The notes under the pieces were generated by a model. It was not told where the DNA came from and made no database searches. It worked only from the letters and a program-made list of their open reading frames with translations. The translations under genes were made by a program, and so were the position numbers. Positions 62,836 to 64,000 of a DNA stretch of 64,000 nucleotides are shown one piece after another. Where the stretch lies: contig JAFWNM010000032.1 in assembly GCA_017510335.1 (NCBI GenBank), positions 1-64,000 on the forward strand, given 5' to 3'. The DNA is from Paracoccaceae bacterium. GTDB taxonomy: Bacteria > Pseudomonadota > Alphaproteobacteria > Rhodobacterales > Rhodobacteraceae. The stretch's first letter is position 1, and each line of letters opens with the position of its first letter.

Positions 62836-63291
62836 GTGAACGCCGTGGCCATGTCCAGAACGCTGTTGAACCTGATTGCAGATCAGGTGCGCCCCGCTTT
62901 TGTGCAGGCGGCGGCCTTGTGCCTGCGCGACCGTCCCACCGGGCCAGAGGTGTTGCTGGTCCGCACATTGCGTTTGCGCCAATGGGTCATTCCAAAGGGC
63001 TGGCCAATGAAAGGCAAATCACTGGCCCAAGCCGCCGCAATCGAAGCATGGGAAGAAGCCGGGGTGCGCGGCACTGTGTCCGAAACCCCGATCGGGGCGT
63101 TCACATACACAAAAATCAAGAAAAGCGGCCTTCCCGTGACCTGCCGCGCGCAGGTCTACCGGCTGGACGTGCTTGAAACTGCAAACACCTATCCCGAAGC
63201 CCGCAAACGCCACCGCCAATGGTTTCCAGTCGCCGAAGCTGCCGAAATTGTGCGCGACCCCGAAGTGCAGGCCCTGTTGCAAAAACTATAG
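62836..63291 (+). CDS. NUDIX hydrolase with non-canonical Nudix box
   Basis: A 151-residue Nudix-fold protein. The box region GWPMKGKSLAQAAAIEAWEE keeps the metal-binding EExG glutamates, but the first Glu of GX5E is Lys and the Arg of REUxEE is Ile. PKGWPMKGKS resembles the PKGG-type boxes of diphosphoinositol/dinucleotide polyphosphate hydrolases. It may cleave Ap4A-like or other nucleoside diphosphate substrates. The GTG start has AGGAG nine bases upstream. Confidence 0.85.
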   Translation: MNAVAMSRTLLNLIADQVRPAFVQAAALCLRDRPTGPEVLLVRTLRLRQWVIPKGWPMKGKSLAQAAAIEAWEEAGVRGTVSETPIGAFTYTKIKKSGLPVTCRAQVYRLDVLETANTYPEARKRHRQWFPVAEAAEIVRDPEVQALLQKL

Positions 63292-63343
63292 CGCCCGCGC
63301 CCGTTCCATCATCTGGGCGCAACACGCTTCACGCATTTATAGC

Positions 63344-63389
63344 GCATGTTCGCAAAGCAAAATGCCGGTCCCGCCTTTTTGCAACATGC
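63344..63389. repeat. Inverted repeat in the NUDIX-pit spacer
   Basis: GCATGTT-c-GCAAA (63344-63356) pairs with TTTGC-AACATGC (63378-63389) with one bulge, around a 21-nt loop. It may end the NUDIX transcript. A weak match to a Pho box (63457-63474) lies 16 bp before the pit start. Confidence 0.4.
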
Positions 63390-63489
63390 CCCGAACAACC
63401 GCCTTAGCGACCGCGATGCATGTTGTCGTGCACTGCGAATCCTGATACCGCGCCGCATGTCATAAATTCGTTACAAACGGGTGTTCACG

Positions 63490-64000
63490 GTGTCCAATCT
63501 TTCGGAAAAATCCTGGAAGACGCTCAACAAGGATCTGGCGCGGCTTTCGGCGATGGAACGCGCGATGGCCTATTCCGCGCGCCCGCTGGTGGCACCGGGC
63601 CTTGCGCTGGCCTTTATGGTGGTGACCGGGCTTGCAGTGGCGGCGTTCATCGGGTTTGAACCGCTGGGCCTGATCGTCATCGCCGCCGCGATCATCGGGG
63701 CGTATATGGCCATCAATATCGGCGCGAATGACGTTGCCAACAATATGGGGCCATCGGTTGGCGCCCGCGCGCTGACAATCGGAACCGCGCTTATTGTTGC
63801 GGCAATCTGCGAAACCGCAGGCGCGCTTATTGCCGGCGGGGATGTCGTCAACACAGTATCACGCGGCATTATCGCACCCGAATCCGTTGCTGAAACGCAA
63901 GTGTTCATCTGGGCCATGATGGCGGCGCTTCTGGCAGGCGCATTGTGGATCAACCTTGCAACATGGATTGGCGCGCCAGTTTCGACCACGCATTCCATCG
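63490..64000 (+). CDS. Inorganic phosphate transporter, PiT family (5' part, cut by window end)
   Basis: The frame from GTG at 63490 is open to the last base. After a 45-residue polar and amphipathic start it shows membrane helices and NIGANDVANNMGPSVGARAL, the PiT signature that binds phosphate, then a second region near WIGAPVSTTHSI at the window edge, the matching conserved loop. It should import phosphate with H+ or Na+. A GTG three codons earlier (63481) is an alternative start; an in-frame TAA at 63463 excludes anything longer. Neither has a strong ribosome site. Confidence 0.88.
   Translation, partial: MSNLSEKSWKTLNKDLARLSAMERAMAYSARPLVAPGLALAFMVVTGLAVAAFIGFEPLGLIVIAAAIIGAYMAINIGANDVANNMGPSVGARALTIGTALIVAAICETAGALIAGGDVVNTVSRGIIAPESVAETQVFIWAMMAALLAGALWINLATWIGAPVSTTHSI

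Overview
The window is 64 kb of chromosomal DNA from a high-GC alphaproteobacterium, almost certainly Rhodobacteraceae (Rhodobacterales). The diagnostic blocks are RegB/PrrB, SenC/PrrC and RegA/PrrA, the order ffh, GNAT gene, chorismate mutase, rpsP, rimM, trmD, the pair methylmalonyl-CoA epimerase plus DUF1467 protein, and the trio DUF4170 protein, Kdo-transferase-like protein, lpxK. Genes are tightly packed, many with 1-8 bp stop/start overlaps. I found no rRNA, tRNA, CRISPR array, phage or insertion sequence, and no gene-free stretch longer than 300 bp. Genus and species cannot be told from the sequence alone.

Layout. 0-10 kb: a minus-strand oxidoreductase/CinA-type group, a thiamine-diphosphate enzyme, a minus-strand reductase-rsmD-HAD operon, then peroxiredoxin, a COG3146 acyltransferase-like protein, pterin dehydratase and an RNA methyltransferase. 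10-13 kb: kdsD-kdsB-kdsA, making CMP-Kdo precursors. 13-17.5 kb: the minus-strand ffh...trmD translation operon. 17.6-20.4 kb: the RegBA redox regulon locus with senC. 20.4-31.2 kb: lipoprotein, SDR, rsmC-like gene, clpS, HAD, a penicillin-binding carboxypeptidase with a SPOR tail, dinB, an orphan response regulator, mce, DUF1467, nitroreductase, galE. 31.2-38.2 kb: a LysR regulator divergent from xdhABC-guaD (guanine to xanthine to urate). 38.2-42.5 kb: a NosP/NahK-like FIST protein, hybrid kinase and LuxR-type regulator. 42.6-48 kb: aroQ, pmbA, an inositol-phosphatase-family gene, DUF4170, waaA-like, lpxK. 48-53.2 kb: a complete arginine-to-spermidine operon by the carboxyspermidine route. 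53.3-55.8 kb: gyrB. 55.8-58.9 kb: a betaine-type ABC importer. 59-64 kb: MFS transporter, mepA, queuosine-precursor transporter, a small strongly initiated ORF with its own promoter and terminator, arfB, a NUDIX hydrolase and the start of a PiT phosphate transporter.

The item most worth following up is the 62.09-62.31 kb unit. It has a consensus -35 box, a 17-nt match to the complement of the 16S rRNA 3' end acting as an extreme Shine-Dalgarno, an 18-codon ORF ending in a TGA-C stop with open frame beyond it, and a terminator, directly upstream of the ribosome-rescue gene arfB. Other points of interest are the waaA-like protein lacking the family's catalytic motif, an SDR protein lacking the catalytic lysine, the FIST/NahK-like signalling cluster, several strong intergenic hairpins and an alphaproteobacterial-type interspersed repeat.
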